From contig CAUYUJ010014616.1 of the NCBI GenBank assembly GCA_963575745.1, forward strand, positions 541,097 to 598,596: 57,500 nt of DNA. Reading direction: 5' to 3'. Of the stretch, positions 9,110 to 18,593 are shown piece by piece. The stretch comes from Prorocentrum cordatum (taxonomy: Eukaryota; Sar; Dinophyceae; Prorocentrales; Prorocentraceae). Position numbers and translations under genes: made by a program. Under the pieces are notes generated by a model. That model saw only the letters and a list, made by a program, of their open reading frames with translations, did no database searches and was not told the origin of the DNA. Each line of letters begins with the position of its first letter. The first letter of the stretch is position 1.

Positions 9110-12100
9110 TCAGGATGAGGGCAAAGTGAATGAGAAGCCCCAGCGTTCTTCAAAAGCGTCGGACCACGTAAGAAACTGAAGAAGGAAAACAGTATCAGTG
9201 CGCAGACGCTTGAGAGTGGCGCGGTGGATGAGGCCTGCTGTGCGGCCGTGCGGGAGGCCGAGGGCCGCGTCCACGCAGGTTAGGAGCATGTCCGAACTGC
9301 GGGCCAGAGTCGGGCGGGGGCCAGGAGCTCTCAGACTCCATAGGCGGAGCTCGATGCATCGGTGGGCAGTCGGCTGCGCGTCGGCCTTTCTCGGTCCGTC
9401 GTACTGTGGTCCAGCTTCGCGGAACCAGTGGGTGTGCCTAGCGGGGCGGCGGTCGGGGACCGCCACAAGAGGCGGCAGGTGCGCGGCCAACACCCATGAC
9501 AAGAGGATCCGCTTGGCCCGGCGGAGCGCAGGAGCCGGAGCATCCTGGTAGGGTGGCTCCTCCTGGGCCTGCGCGGCGTCCCCGCCGCCCCCCTCGGCGG
9601 CTGCTGCGGCCTTGCGTTTGGCCCTCAGCCTCCTCAGCCTCCTCCTGTCGGAGCGCTCCACAGCCTCCAGTCGTTGGAGCAGGTCCTGCTCCTTCAGGTG
9701 CGACAGCATCTCCGCGACCTCTCGCAGCGTGTCCGCACCCTGGAAATTGCGGCCGCTAGGGTCGGCGTCCTGTCTCCCAGCGGCGACGCTGCTGCTCACG
9801 TGCTTCGCCGCAGAGGGGCCGGCCGTAGGGGGGCCGTAGCTGGGGCCGTCGGCTGTGTACCCGATCGGGTCCCAGAAGCCCACGGGCGCTGGCACCCCGG
9901 GGTCGTGGTGGAGGTAGTGGTCGTCGGCGTCGTCGTCGCGTGAGTCTCGGAGTCCGACTTCACAGTCAGCTGTGCGTTCAGTCTGGGCGCGGCTGCCTGG
10001 TGGGACGGTCAGCGCAGGTGGCCTGTAGGGTACTGCTGCCGTGACGTCAGGGCGCTGTGCTGCTGAGGTACGGTGGCGTGGGTCCACTGCTGGGCCGGGC
10101 TGGGGTCCCTGAGTTTGGGCCTTGGTCTGAGCGCCCGTACTGGGGGGCGGCATCTCGGCGCGGAGCGCAGGTGCAGAGACGGTCAGACTGGAGCAGCTCA
10201 GGTGGGCGGTGTCCCCAGACGACAGCGTGACGGTCCAGTGGCCGGGGTGCTCGCTGGACTGCCCCCGTACGATACCTCGGAGGCCGTTGATGGGGTTGTG
10301 GACTTGACCCTGGACGATGACCGCTGTGCCCGCGTGGAGCCGTGGTGGGATCCAAGCGGCCAAACGGCAGTTTACGGCTCGGAGGTGACCGATGGTGGCT
10401 GGTTGCGGTCCGAGGAAGCGCTCAAAGTGCTCCCGTACAGTCACAGTGCTAGCGCTGGCAGCGCTGGTGCTAACACGCGAGGTTGCGAGGGAGCCAGGAC
10501 CCAGGGCAGGTGCGTGAGCATGCGAGACGGCCGAGGCTGGCCCCGCTGCCGTGCTACCAGGTTTTGGCGGGGAGGTCACCCCAGGGCTCGAGGCAGCGTG
10601 GGGACCGATGACAGGAATGGCAGGCGTGGTGCCATGCGGGGGGGCTGAAGCCGCCCCCGCTGGCGTGCTACCAGGTTTTGGCGGGGGGGTCGACTCGAGG
10701 CTTGAGGCAGTGTGGGGGCCGATGACAGGAATGGCAGGCGTGGTGCCATGCGGGGGGGCTGAAGCCGCCCCCGCTGGCGTGCTACCAGGTTTTGGCAGGG
10801 GGGTCGTCTCGAGGCTCGAGGCAGTGTGGGGGCTGATGCCAGGGCGGCCCTGGGCGGCCGTCTGGTGGCCTAGAGGGCGTCTGCGGTCGACGTCGCCCCC
10901 GCGCCGTCGGCGTCGCCGCCGCGCTGTAGCTGCGCTCCGTCGCCGCCACTCGTCGCGGAAGCCGAGGAAGAAGGAGTACATGACGTACGTGGCGCACAGG
11001 GTGGCCCACGTGGACGGTGACACCACGTTGTACCACTCGATGACCTCCAACCACACACGCTCCACGAACGCTGCCGTGTAGGCTGACGTGGGTGCCACCT
11101 TTGGTGCCGCCGCGGACGACTCGGGGCGTGCTGAATCTGGCAGGGTTGGCGTGTGAGTTGTCGTCGGCGATGACGTCTCGGCTGCGCTCGGTGCCGGCGT
11201 TGGTGCTGGTGTCAACGTTGGTGCCCGCGTAGGCGTGGGCGTGGGTGCTGCCGCTGGCAGTGCTGGTGTCGGAGCTATGGACGATGCTGCCATGGATGCG
11301 AGCGTTGATGCAGACGGCGGAGTTGGCGTAGATGCTGGCTGCAACTCTGGCGTGGGTACCGGCGTAGGCGCGGGCGTGGGTGGTGACGCTGGCGGTGCTG
11401 GCGTCGGAGCTGTCGTCGGTGCTGGCCTCACTGTTGACGTCGGGGTGGGTGTCGGGTCTGACGTCGCTGCTGCCTGTGACTCTGGCTTTGGTGCCGGCGT
11501 GATGGGGGCGGCCACTGGCGCTGGAGGTGCTGGTGTCAGAGCTGTCGTCAGTGCTGGCGTCGGTGCGGGCGTCGACAGGGACGTCGGTGCTGCCTTCGGC
11601 TCTGACGTCGCCGTCCAGGGGGCAGGCGTGGATGCTGACACTGCCGATGCTGGCGTCGGAGCTGCTGTCATTGGTGCTGACGTCTCGGCTGCACTCGGGG
11701 CCGGCGCTGTCGCTGGTGTCGGAGCTGCGTGCGGGTCTGGAGTTGGTGGCGCCGTAGTCGTGGGCGTAGGTGTTACTTGTGAGGCTGTTTTCGCTGGTCT
11801 GTAGTTGTTGCCCCACGGGGTGTCGCAGTGGGTGCCCATGGGGTACTGTGCACAGCACTGCCCTGACACGCTCTTGAAAAGTACAACGCATTTTGTCCCA
11901 CCTATTTGCTCTGATACGTTCAGTGGTACGCATGTTAACGTAGACGATGATGCCGCCGGCGAGTCTGGCATGGCTGCCGCCGTGGGCGGCCGCCCGAAAA
12001 CTGGCACTGCCGATGCGGCCGTCACAGCTGCCGTCCGTGCTGTCGTCGATGACTGTGGAGGGATCGGGAATTTAAGGGGGTACAGGTGCGATCGGGAATT

Positions 12101-13735
12101 TAAGCGGGTACAGCCCCACTCGGACTGGGTGGCCTGCCCGCCCCACCAGGCCTTGAGCCAGCCTTGAGCAGACTGTACCGTTGCTGTCGTCGATGTTGTC
12201 GTCGATGCAGACTGTGCCGCAGTCTTCAGCTCTGACGTTCCCGTCCAGGGGGCAGGCGTGGATGCTGACACTGCCAATGCTGGCGTCGGAGCTGCTGTCA
12301 TTGGTGCTGACGCCTCGGCTGCACTCGGGGCCGGCGCTGTCACTGGTGTCAGAGCTGTCGTCAGTGCTGGCGTCGGGGGTGGCGTCGACAGGGACGTCGG
12401 TGCTGCCTTCGACGCTGACGTTGCCGTCCAGGGGGCAGGCGTGGATGCTGACGCTGCCGATGCTGGTGTCGGAGCTGCTGTCAGTGCTGGCGTCGGTGCT
12501 CGCGCCTCAACTGACGTCAGTGCTGACTGCGACGCTGACGTTGGCGCCCGCGTAGGCGTAGGCGTGGGTGCTGCCGTTGGCCGTGCTCGCGTCGACGCTG
12601 TGGTAGGTGCTGCCGTCGATGCTAGCGTCGATGCAGCCGTCGAAGCTGGCGTCAATGCTGGCTGCAACTCTGGCGTGGGTACCGGCATAGGCGCAGGCGA
12701 GGGAGCTGACGTCGGCGTTGCTGGTGTCAGAGCTGTCGTCGGTGCTGGCCTCGCTGCTGACGTCGAGGTGGATGTCGGGTCTGGTGTCGATGCTGACTGC
12801 GACACTGGCGTCTGTAGGTCACCATGCTTCGGCGGGCCTGAAGGCGCCGCCGAGCGAGTGGCCATGCAGGGAGCACAGGAGTGGCTGTTACTGGTGCTGG
12901 CGTCACTTGCGGCCAAATGCCGATGACAGGATCCTGTGTGGGCGCTTGCGGGTGAGGCCGCCGATGGGGCGTATCGCAGTGGGGTGTGGATGTAAGCATG
13001 GCCGCTGTAGGCGTGCAGACGTGGCTCCCTCTGTTTACGCGGTTCCGCCAACAATGATGTTGTGGGCATGGTCGCTGTGGACATCGGAGCCGACGCTGGC
13101 AGTGCTGGCGTCGCTGCCGTCGATGCTGACGTCGGAGCCGGCGAAGCTATCGATGCTGCCGTCGGAGTCGGTGAAACTGTAGGCGGAGCCGTCGGCGCTG
13201 CCGTCGATGCTGCTGTCGGAGCCGGCGATGCTAACGATGCTGACGTCGGAGCCGGCGATGCTAGCGATGCTGCCGTCGGCGCTGGCGATGCGAACGATGC
13301 TAACGGAGCTGCCGTCGGAGCCGTCATCGCTGCCGTTGATGCAGCCGTCGGAGTCGGCGAAGCTGTGGTCGTTGCTGCCGTCGATGCGAGCGTCGATGCT
13401 GACATCGGAGCCGGCGTCGGTGCAGCGTCGTCATGGTCGTCGTGGTCGTCGTCGTCGTCTCCTCCTCCTCCATCGGGGCGGGGCGAGGGAGGGGGCGGGG
13501 ATGGTGTCGAATCTGTGCCCCCCGCTGGCGTCGAGGCTGCCTGCAGTGCCGTCGTTAGAGCTGGCCTCGGTGCTGTCTGCGGTGCTGGGGTGTGGTCCGT
13601 CATGGACGTGGGCGTGGGTGCTGCCGAGGACGATGCTGGCGTCGATATTGACGTCGATGCTGGCATTGGCACGGACGCTGGTGTCGACAAGGCGGACGGG
13701 TCATAGCATGGCAGGGCGGCCCCACTGGCGTCAGG
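9110..13735 (-). CDS. Element C main ORF: Pro/Ala/Thr-rich protein with KOW-like module
   Basis: An open frame of over 1,500 codons ends at 9110. The N-terminal two thirds are mucin-like, built from repeats such as ASPAPTAAS and TPAPWTATS. A hydrophobic stretch (WATLCATYVMYSFFLGF, near 10960-11010) may be a membrane segment. Near 10185-10325 lies INGLRGIVRGQ...HWTVTLSSGD, resembling KOW/SH3-like modules (G-x-x-G-x-V ... W-x-V-x-L). Near 9590-9720 is a basic helical stretch (LKEQDLLQRLEAVERSDRRR). The C-terminal 180 residues look globular but match nothing that I know. The frame continues upstream into a poly-C/poly-T tract that I do not accept as coding. The real start is unclear, and the ORF probably once joined the frame at 13983-14579. 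Confidence 0.55.
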   Translation of the reverse strand, partial: PDASGAALPCYDPSALSTPASVPMPASTSISTPASSSAAPTPTSMTDHTPAPQTAPRPALTTALQAASTPAGGTDSTPSPPPPSPRPDGGGGDDDDDHDDHDDAAPTPAPMSASTLASTAATTTASPTPTAASTAAMTAPTAAPLASFASPAPTAASLASPAPTSASLASPAPTAASTAAPTAPPTVSPTPTAASIASPAPTSASTAATPALPASAPMSTATMPTTSLLAEPRKQREPRLHAYSGHAYIHTPLRYAPSAASPASAHTGSCHRHLAASDASTSNSHSCAPCMATRSAAPSGPPKHGDLQTPVSQSASTPDPTSTSTSAARPAPTTALTPATPTSAPSPAPMPVPTPELQPALTPASTAASTLASTAAPTTASTRARPTAAPTPTPTRAPTSASQSALTSVEARAPTPALTAAPTPASAASASTPAPWTATSASKAAPTSLSTPPPTPALTTALTPVTAPAPSAAEASAPMTAAPTPALAVSASTPAPWTGTSELKTAAQSASTTTSTTATVQSAQGWLKAWWGGQATQSEWGCTRLNSRSHLYPLKFPIPPQSSTTARTAAVTAASAVPVFGRPPTAAAMPDSPAASSSTLTCVPLNVSEQIGGTKCVVLFKSVSGQCCAQYPMGTHCDTPWGNNYRPAKTASQVTPTPTTTAPPTPDPHAAPTPATAPAPSAAETSAPMTAAPTPASAVSASTPAPWTATSEPKAAPTSLSTPAPTPALTTALTPAPPAPVAAPITPAPKPESQAAATSDPTPTPTSTVRPAPTTAPTPAPPASPPTPAPTPVPTPELQPASTPTPPSASTLASMAASSIAPTPALPAAAPTPTPTRAPTLTPAPTPAPSAAETSSPTTTHTPTLPDSARPESSAAAPKVAPTSAYTAAFVERVWLEVIEWYNVVSPSTWATLCATYVMYSFFLGFRDEWRRRSAATARRRRRRRGGDVDRRRPLGHQTAAQGRPGISPHTASSLETTPLPKPGSTPAGAASAPPHGTTPAIPVIGPHTASSLESTPPPKPGSTPAGAASAPPHGTTPAIPVIGPHAASSPGVTSPPKPGSTAAGPASAVSHAHAPALGPGSLATSRVSTSAASASTVTVREHFERFLGPQPATIGHLRAVNCRLAAWIPPRLHAGTAVIVQGQVHNPINGLRGIVRGQSSEHPGHWTVTLSSGDTAHLSCSSLTVSAPALRAEMPPPSTGAQTKAQTQGPQPGPAVDPRHRTSAAQRPDVTAAVPYRPPALTVPPGSRAQTERTADCEVGLRDSRDDDADDHYLHHDPGVPAPVGFWDPIGYTADGPSYGPPTAGPSAAKHVSSSVAAGRQDADPSGRNFQGADTLREVAEMLSHLKEQDLLQRLEAVERSDRRRLRRLRAKRKAAAAAEGGGGDAAQAQEEPPYQDAPAPALRRAKRILLSWVLAAHLPPLVAVPDRRPARHTHWFREAGPQYDGPRKADAQPTAHRCIELRLWSLRAPGPRPTLARSSDMLLTCVDAALGLPHGRTAGLIHRATLKRLRTDTVFLLQFLTWSDAFEERWGFSFTLPSS
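10557..10840 (-). repeat. 114-bp tandem repeat (2.5 copies) within the element C ORF
   Basis: Units begin at about 10557, 10671 and 10785 with ACCAGGTTTTGGC. 114 is a multiple of 3, so the array keeps the frame and encodes 38-residue repeats containing GSTPAGAASAPPHGTTPAIP. Each full unit carries one GGCT-GA-AGCC hairpin (10636-10660, 10750-10774), so the hairpin was copied along with the unit. Confidence 0.85.
11595..12480 (-). repeat. Larger duplicated segments within the element C ORF
   Basis: A segment of about 120 bp starting CCGTCCAGGGGGCAGGCGTG at 11610 recurs at 12241 and, in part, at 12425. Protein repeats are of the ASTPAPWTATS type. Between the copies (about 11800-12180) is a piece with different composition that includes the inverted 24-bp segments at 12062-12085 and 12090-12113. 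Confidence 0.75.
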
Positions 13736-13739
13736 TGCG

Positions 13740-13972
<233 letters not shown>

Positions 13973-13982
13973 GACCTGCAAT

Positions 13983-14579
13983 CTCCGCCAGCGGCCCTGA
14001 GCGAAGCGTCAGGACAGAAGATGTTGAAAGGCTCATCAATGCAGGTGCCGAGGACATGACATATCGTGGCATGGCGGCCCCAGCAGCCGAAGGTGCGCCT
14101 GAAGACTGCACCCTCGCTGGCGGGCACGGGCGAGGGGGCAGGGCAGGTGATGACGGTGGGCTCGTCGGGGCTGGCGTTAATGCGGTCGGCAGTGCTGGTG
14201 TCGATGCTGAGGTCGATGCGACGACAAGCATGACGGCGGCGAAAATGGTGGCCCGTTTGGGGCGGGCCCGACGCGCCGTTCCCTTGAAGCCGCAGGCGGT
14301 GCCGATGGCGCCGAAGATCATGCTGCCGACCTTGACGGCCCTTTTAGGGTGGGCTGGACCCGCCGTGCTGGTGGAGTCGACGATGTTGTTGACGACGCTC
14401 CTGGTGCCCGTGCCGATGGTGCGCAGCACCGCGTCGACGATGCCGAGAACGATGCCGAAAGTGGGGCCGAGGACGCACCCGAAGTTCAGCGGGGTAATGC
14501 CGGTGAAGGTGAGGGCGGTGCTGGCGAGGCCGCGGAAGCGCTCCCGGGGGGGGTCGGGGTCCGGCTGCTTGTCGCGCAC
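13983..14579 (-). pseudogene. Element C ORF segment with two membrane stretches
   Basis: This frame contains ALTFTGITPLNFGCVLGPTF and GIVLGIVDAVLRTIGTG, then VGSMIFGAIGTACGF and RATIFAAVMLVVAST: hydrophobic stretches separated by basic residues (TARRARPKRA). It overlaps the end of the ORF at 14486-15064. The switch of frame falls near a G8 run (14546-14553), so a one-base indel probably split one ORF. The far end runs into the homopolymer block. The membrane segments followed by an Ala/Pro/Thr-rich part parallel the N-terminal part of ORF2 in A and B, without recognisable identity. Confidence 0.45.
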
Positions 14580-15064
14580 GGCGCGACGACGGCAGGCGTG
14601 GGAACAGCCCGACCGCTCTCAGCACCGTCTCCCTCAGCAGTCGGGAGCCCGACCCCCCCCCGATTACCTGGCCGTAGCGGGGTGGGCAAGTGCTGGACGA
14701 AGTCGTCGGTGTCGGCGTTAGTGCCGTGTGGGTGAGCGTGGTGGTCAGCTCGGTGCGCGCGCAGCTCAGCGCGCAGGTGGTACACGTCGTGCTCTAGAAT
14801 GCGGAGATCTTCGCGAAGATTCGCTCGAAGCACGCGTGGGGCGTGGCCAGGTGGTTCAGGAAGGTCGCGCCCGTGCAGGACGGGCACGTAGATGACAAGG
14901 TTCTGGTGCCTATGCTCGATGAATTGGCAGTGGTATTCTCGAAGCGGGCCAGGCAGTAGCTGAGGGTGAAACGAATTGCATGTGCGGGCATTGCGGCGCT
15001 GGGCTGGTGGCTCCATGGCGGCAGTACCTGCGAAGACTTGGGATGGGGTAGGAGGCATCAGCAT
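14486..15064 (-). CDS. Element C 5' ORF, His/Arg-rich protein
   Basis: The ATG at 15064 lies 67 nt inside the 5' end of the element, giving 192 codons. The start reads MLMPPTPSQVFAG. The middle is protein-like (REYHCQFIEHRHQNLVIYVP, LREDLRILEHDVYHLRAEL), the latter probably a coiled coil. After about 14550 the frame becomes Pro/Ser/Ala-rich, which I read as out of frame. No family recognised. Confidence 0.45.
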   Translation of the reverse strand: MLMPPTPSQVFAGTAAMEPPAQRRNARTCNSFHPQLLPGPLREYHCQFIEHRHQNLVIYVPVLHGRDLPEPPGHAPRVLRANLREDLRILEHDVYHLRAELRAHRADHHAHPHGTNADTDDFVQHLPTPLRPGNRGGVGLPTAEGDGAESGRAVPTPAVVAPCATSSRTPTPPGSASAASPAPPSPSPALPR

Positions 15065-15130
15065 GACAGTCTCGCCGCGCGAAGGCTGCCTCCTGGGGCT
15101 CGCTCTGAGTGGATACTCTCGAGCCGAGAC

Positions 15131-15131
<1 letters not shown>

Positions 15132-15216
<85 letters not shown>

Positions 15217-15317
15217 AGAGAGAGAGAGAGTGAGAGAGAGAGAGAGAGAAAACAAAAAAGAGAGAGGGGGAGAACAACATACTAAGAAATAGTGAAATGA
15301 GGAGGGATGGAGATGAG

Positions 15318-15368
<51 letters not shown>

Positions 15369-15420
15369 AAGAGAGAGAGAGAGAGAGAAAGAGACGGAGA
15401 GAGAGGAGATGGAGATGACG
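15132..15420. repeat. (GA)n microsatellites at the 5' end of element C
   Basis: Pure GA from 15132 to about 15250 abuts the 5' terminus of element C. A short non-repeat gap (15255-15320) is followed by more GA to about 15405 and then GATGAT-type repeats to 15490. Confidence 0.9.
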
Positions 15421-15749
15421 ATGGTGATGACGATGCTGATGATGAGGATGAGGATGAGGATGGGAATGATGATGATGATGAGGAGGATGCAGATGCACCG
15501 CTGCCCCTCGCTCAATCCCTGTCTCCCTCTCCTCTCCCTCAGTCTCTCTCTCTCTTACTATCTCTCTCCTGCCCTTCCCCCCCCTCCCCCGCGTTCCCCT
15601 CCCTCTCCCAAGTGTGACCTTTAGAAGAAATATCAAAGCGCAGCCGCGAATCCCAGAAGTTCGTTCCGAAACACTCGATGTCGCACAACATAAGGACGCC
15701 CTGCGAAAACGCAAATGGTTTTCACAAAACGCACGGCAAGCCAAAAAGC

Positions 15750-15788
15750 GTACGTTTCCAGATTCTCCCGGGGAATCTGGAAACATAC
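15750..15788. repeat. Near-perfect 16-bp inverted repeat
   Basis: GTACGTTTCCAGATTC (15750-15765) pairs with GAATCTGGAAACATAC (15773-15788) with one mismatch around TCCCGGG. It sits in a less GC-rich patch (15620-15790) just before an exon candidate, and could be an end or core of a small foldback insertion. Confidence 0.7.
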
Positions 15789-15835
15789 GCCGTCTCTTTC
15801 TCTTTGCGCCCCTCCCCCCTCCGCCCTGGCCGCAG

Positions 15836-15919
15836 GACGCCGAGCTGGGCCGCGCCGAGGAGGCTTCCCGAGCCACCGGGGACGCCTGGGACTCGGAGAG
15901 GCTCCGCGGCGGCGACAAG
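15836..15919 (+). CDS. Host gene exon candidate (28 codons)
   Basis: After a long pyrimidine tract (15795-15830) and acceptor CCGCAG comes an open 84-nt exon, DAELGRAEEASRATGDAWDS..., ending CGGCGACAAG|GTCTTG (GT donor). Both ends are phase 0. Charged helical composition is typical of a real protein and unlike the flanks. The plus-strand orientation and phase match the next exon at 16153. Confidence 0.5.
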
Positions 15920-16152
15920 GTCTTGCCCCAAGGCGCTTAGGGGCGCAGGGTGGGCGGAGGAGAAGGAGTCAAGGATGGAGTAGGGGTATGGAGACTAGAA
16001 TGGAAACGTCTGGGGAAGTGTCGGAGGAGTCGGAAGAGGAAGAGGAGTATAAGGAAGAGAAGCAACAGCATCGGCAGCTGGAGTTAGCTGGAGGAGGATG
16101 AGAGGGAGTCCTGGTTTGCGCCGCAGCGGCAGGCGCCGTCCTCCGCATGCAG

Positions 16153-16200
16153 GGCAACCAGTGGGACCCAGCGGTCATCCTGCGCCAGGCCTACGCGCAG
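16153..16200 (+). CDS. Host gene exon candidate (16 codons)
   Basis: Acceptor CATGCAG (ends 16152), then GNQWDPAVILRQAYAQ, then donor CAG|GTCAAC at 16201. It is 48 nt, phase 0 at both ends, and so fits directly after the exon ending at 15919. Very short, so confidence depends on the chain of exons. Confidence 0.45.
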
Positions 16201-17133
16201 GTCAACAAACCCACGGCGGGGGCAGGGTTGCGGGTGGACTGCCAGCTTCTTCCTTGCCATCTGTCCTCGCCTCCCAACCCTCCTCCTCTCCGTGCGAGCT
16301 GCCTTCCGCTGCGCGCGCGGCGTGCCTCCCTCCTCTTTCGCGTCCCCCGATCCTCCGCCTCCTCCCCCCCCCTCATCATCACCCTCCTTGTCGCCCTCCT
16401 CATCGACTCATCGCTGCTTCCTGCGACGAGAGCGCGCGCGGCAGCGCAGGTATAGGGGGTGGGGCGGCAGCGAGTCGGGGGCGGGATACGGGGGGGAAGG
16501 GTAGGAGGTGGAAGAAGAGGACGAGCAGGAGAGAGGAGGAGTTGGATGGGCAGGAGGGCAGGAAGGCAGGAGGATGAGGAGGGGTGGGGCTGCGCGCTCT
16601 CCCCCCCAAGCCCCTTTTCCCGCTCCCTTTCTTTCGCGGTTCGTCGATCCGTCGACGAACCCACGGGCGCGGGGGGGGGGGCAGGGGGGGCGACGGTTGG
16701 AGGGATCGCGAAGCGAGGAGTGGCAGGTAGCAGGTGGCGGTGGGCGGGCAGGTGGCAGCAGGTGGTGGAGTGGCGATCAGGAGAGAGAATAGCGGTGGGA
16801 GGAGTTGCTCGTCGCCCCTGCTCCGCCCGCCCCTGATTGAAATTGGGGCGAGGGGAGATGGCGCGCTCGGGGCTGGACGGGCGCCGCAGCCACTTGGACG
16901 TGCTGACGGCCGCGTCGTCCATGATGCACGCGGAGCGGCGGGGCGGGCGCATGGGTGGGGGCGGGCTATGGGCCAGCATCAGATGATAGATGCGCGCTCA
17001 TGTGGTCGGCGAGCGTCAGCCTCGCGACGTTCGCCAGCTGCGTCGTGCCGCTCCTTTGCGTTGCTGTAGTTGTTGCCTCTCTCCTTCCGTGCCGCGCGCT
17101 GCGTTTGCTGGCGGCTGCGCCGGGCAGGGGCAG
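16201..17133 (+). other. Intronic stretch with one uncertain exon
   Basis: Mostly CCT-rich and GGA-rich simple sequence. Around 16858-16950 the frame MARSGLDGRRSHLDVLTAAS followed by SMMHAERRG is protein-like. An acceptor at GGGGAG (16857) would be phase 0, but neither acceptor nor donor is convincing. An alternative acceptor CCGCAG at 16889 would give a different frame. Confidence 0.35.
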
Positions 17134-17244
17134 TGCAGCTTCGTCGAGGCCAGGATCGAGGAGATCCTTGCGACGCGGGCGCCGTGCGTCGTGCAGAGGT
17201 TTTACGACGCCACGCCCGTCCGCTTCGCTTTCGGGCAGCTTCAG
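17134..17244 (+). CDS. Host gene exon candidate before the 33-kb intron
   Basis: Acceptor GGGGCAG (ends 17133), then CSFVEARIEEILATRAPCVV and QRFYDATPVRFAFGQLQ. The donor is either CAG|GATCCG (GA type, exon end 17244) or GAG|GTCCGA (GT type, end 17274); both are phase 0. The next phase-compatible exon is at 50775, on the far side of elements A and B. The protein-like character is strong. Confidence 0.5.
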
Positions 17245-17841
17245 GATCCGACCGGGGCAGGGGGAAGGCTCGAGGTCCGACGCTAGCGCTAGGATTTTAG
17301 GTGGGGGATGAAGGAAGGAGCAGGGTGGGGGGAAGAGTGGACGTGGGGGTAGAGAAGGGCGGCGCGTAGGGAGAGGCTGAGGTGATGAGGAGCCGTGCAG
17401 GGAAATGGAGGGAGGAGGAGGAAGGAGGTTGAGGAGGGGGGAGGAGGAGGGGGAGGAGGAGGAGGAGGAGGAGGAGGAGGGAAGGGGGATGAGGAGGTGA
17501 AGAGGCAGGGGAAGGAGCAGGCACAGGATGGGGGGAGGATAGCGCGAGGAAGGGGATGAGGTGGAGAATGAGGAAGAGGAGGGTGACGATGAGTCCGATG
17601 AGTAGGAATAGGAGGTGGAGGAGCACGGGCAAGAGGAGGGGGTGGCCTCGCGCCAGTGAAAATCTTGAGGGGGAGAGCGCCCATCGCGTCGGACCATTCG
17701 ATGTCTGCCGTCGCCTCAAGTCGAATGCCAGCCCGCATGCCCCCCCCCGCCCCCCCTCCAATGCGATCGCGGGCGCGCTGAGAATCATCAGGGGAAGGGG
17801 GGTAGCGGGGAGGCTTTGGCGACGCAAATGATGGCAAGGAG

Positions 17842-17872
<31 letters not shown>

Positions 17873-18149
17873 TGCCCGTCCTTTGCGCGACCCCTTCCCG
17901 CCCCCGCGTCGCCCCTCACCCCCGCCGCCCAATCGAGCGTGTCCCGTTATGCCCCGCGAGGCCCCTGAGCCCACCCCAGAACAACAATCATAAACAACAA
18001 AAGTCCATCGCTGCGCGCCCAACAATAGAGCGATCCGCACAGACAGAGAGAATTACAGAAGATAATACAGAGAGAGCGAGGGAACACTATATATATATAG
18101 AGAGAGAGAGAGAAAACAAAAAAAAAAGGAGCGCACAAAGCTAGATATG

Positions 18150-18225
<76 letters not shown>
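17245..18225. other. Intron start: GGA-rich, poly-G and (GA)n
   Basis: 17320-17590 is GGA/GAG-rich. 17842-17871 is poly-G. 18156-18225 is (GA)n, which directly abuts the 3' end of element A. ORFs on both strands are repeat translations (Pro/Ser/Leu). No exon recognised. Confidence 0.6.
18156..18225. repeat. (GA)n microsatellite at the 3' end of element A
   Basis: About 70 bp of pure GA ending at 18225; element A begins at 18226 (TCGGACAAG on the plus strand). Confidence 0.95.
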
Positions 18226-18227
<2 letters not shown>

Positions 18228-18593
18228 GGACAAGTAGGCGGACCAGGGTCCGTCCGCGAGCGCACTGCGGTGCGACAACTCGCTAAACGCTATTTGCGGC
18301 GGTGCAGCCTTTAGATACGAGGGCGGGCAACAAAAAAACCCTCCCCCGGCGCAGTGCGACAGACGCTACAGACGGCGGACAGACGGTGAAGATCTCACCT
18401 GTCAGACCGCGTAAAGAAAAAAGGCCCCAACAAGGAAGGCGACGTGCTGACACGTGGCTAGGCGGCTTGGCAGACCGCCAGCTGGGCGCTAGGCCGCAAA
18501 GCGGCGCGTAGGGACGGGGTGCCCCCCGCCCCCACGCCCTGGCGCCGTGGACGCGGAGCCACGCGTACACACGGGCAGGCAGAAAGGAGGAAA
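18226..18593 (-). promoter_or_regulatory. Element A 3' UTR with conserved stem-loops
   Basis: It contains the nested stem GCGAG-CGCAC-TGCG-GTGCG-ACAA-CTCGC at 18256-18283 and a GCGGAC/GTCCGC stem at 18238-18257. The region is shared with B and C over about 365 bp, the longest block common to all three elements, so it is the likely recognition region for reverse transcription. Confidence 0.6.

Noticed and set aside
15750-15788. Inverted repeat as an intrinsic terminator
   Set aside because: It has no T-run, lies in a eukaryotic intron-like region, and precedes an exon candidate; recorded only as a foldback.
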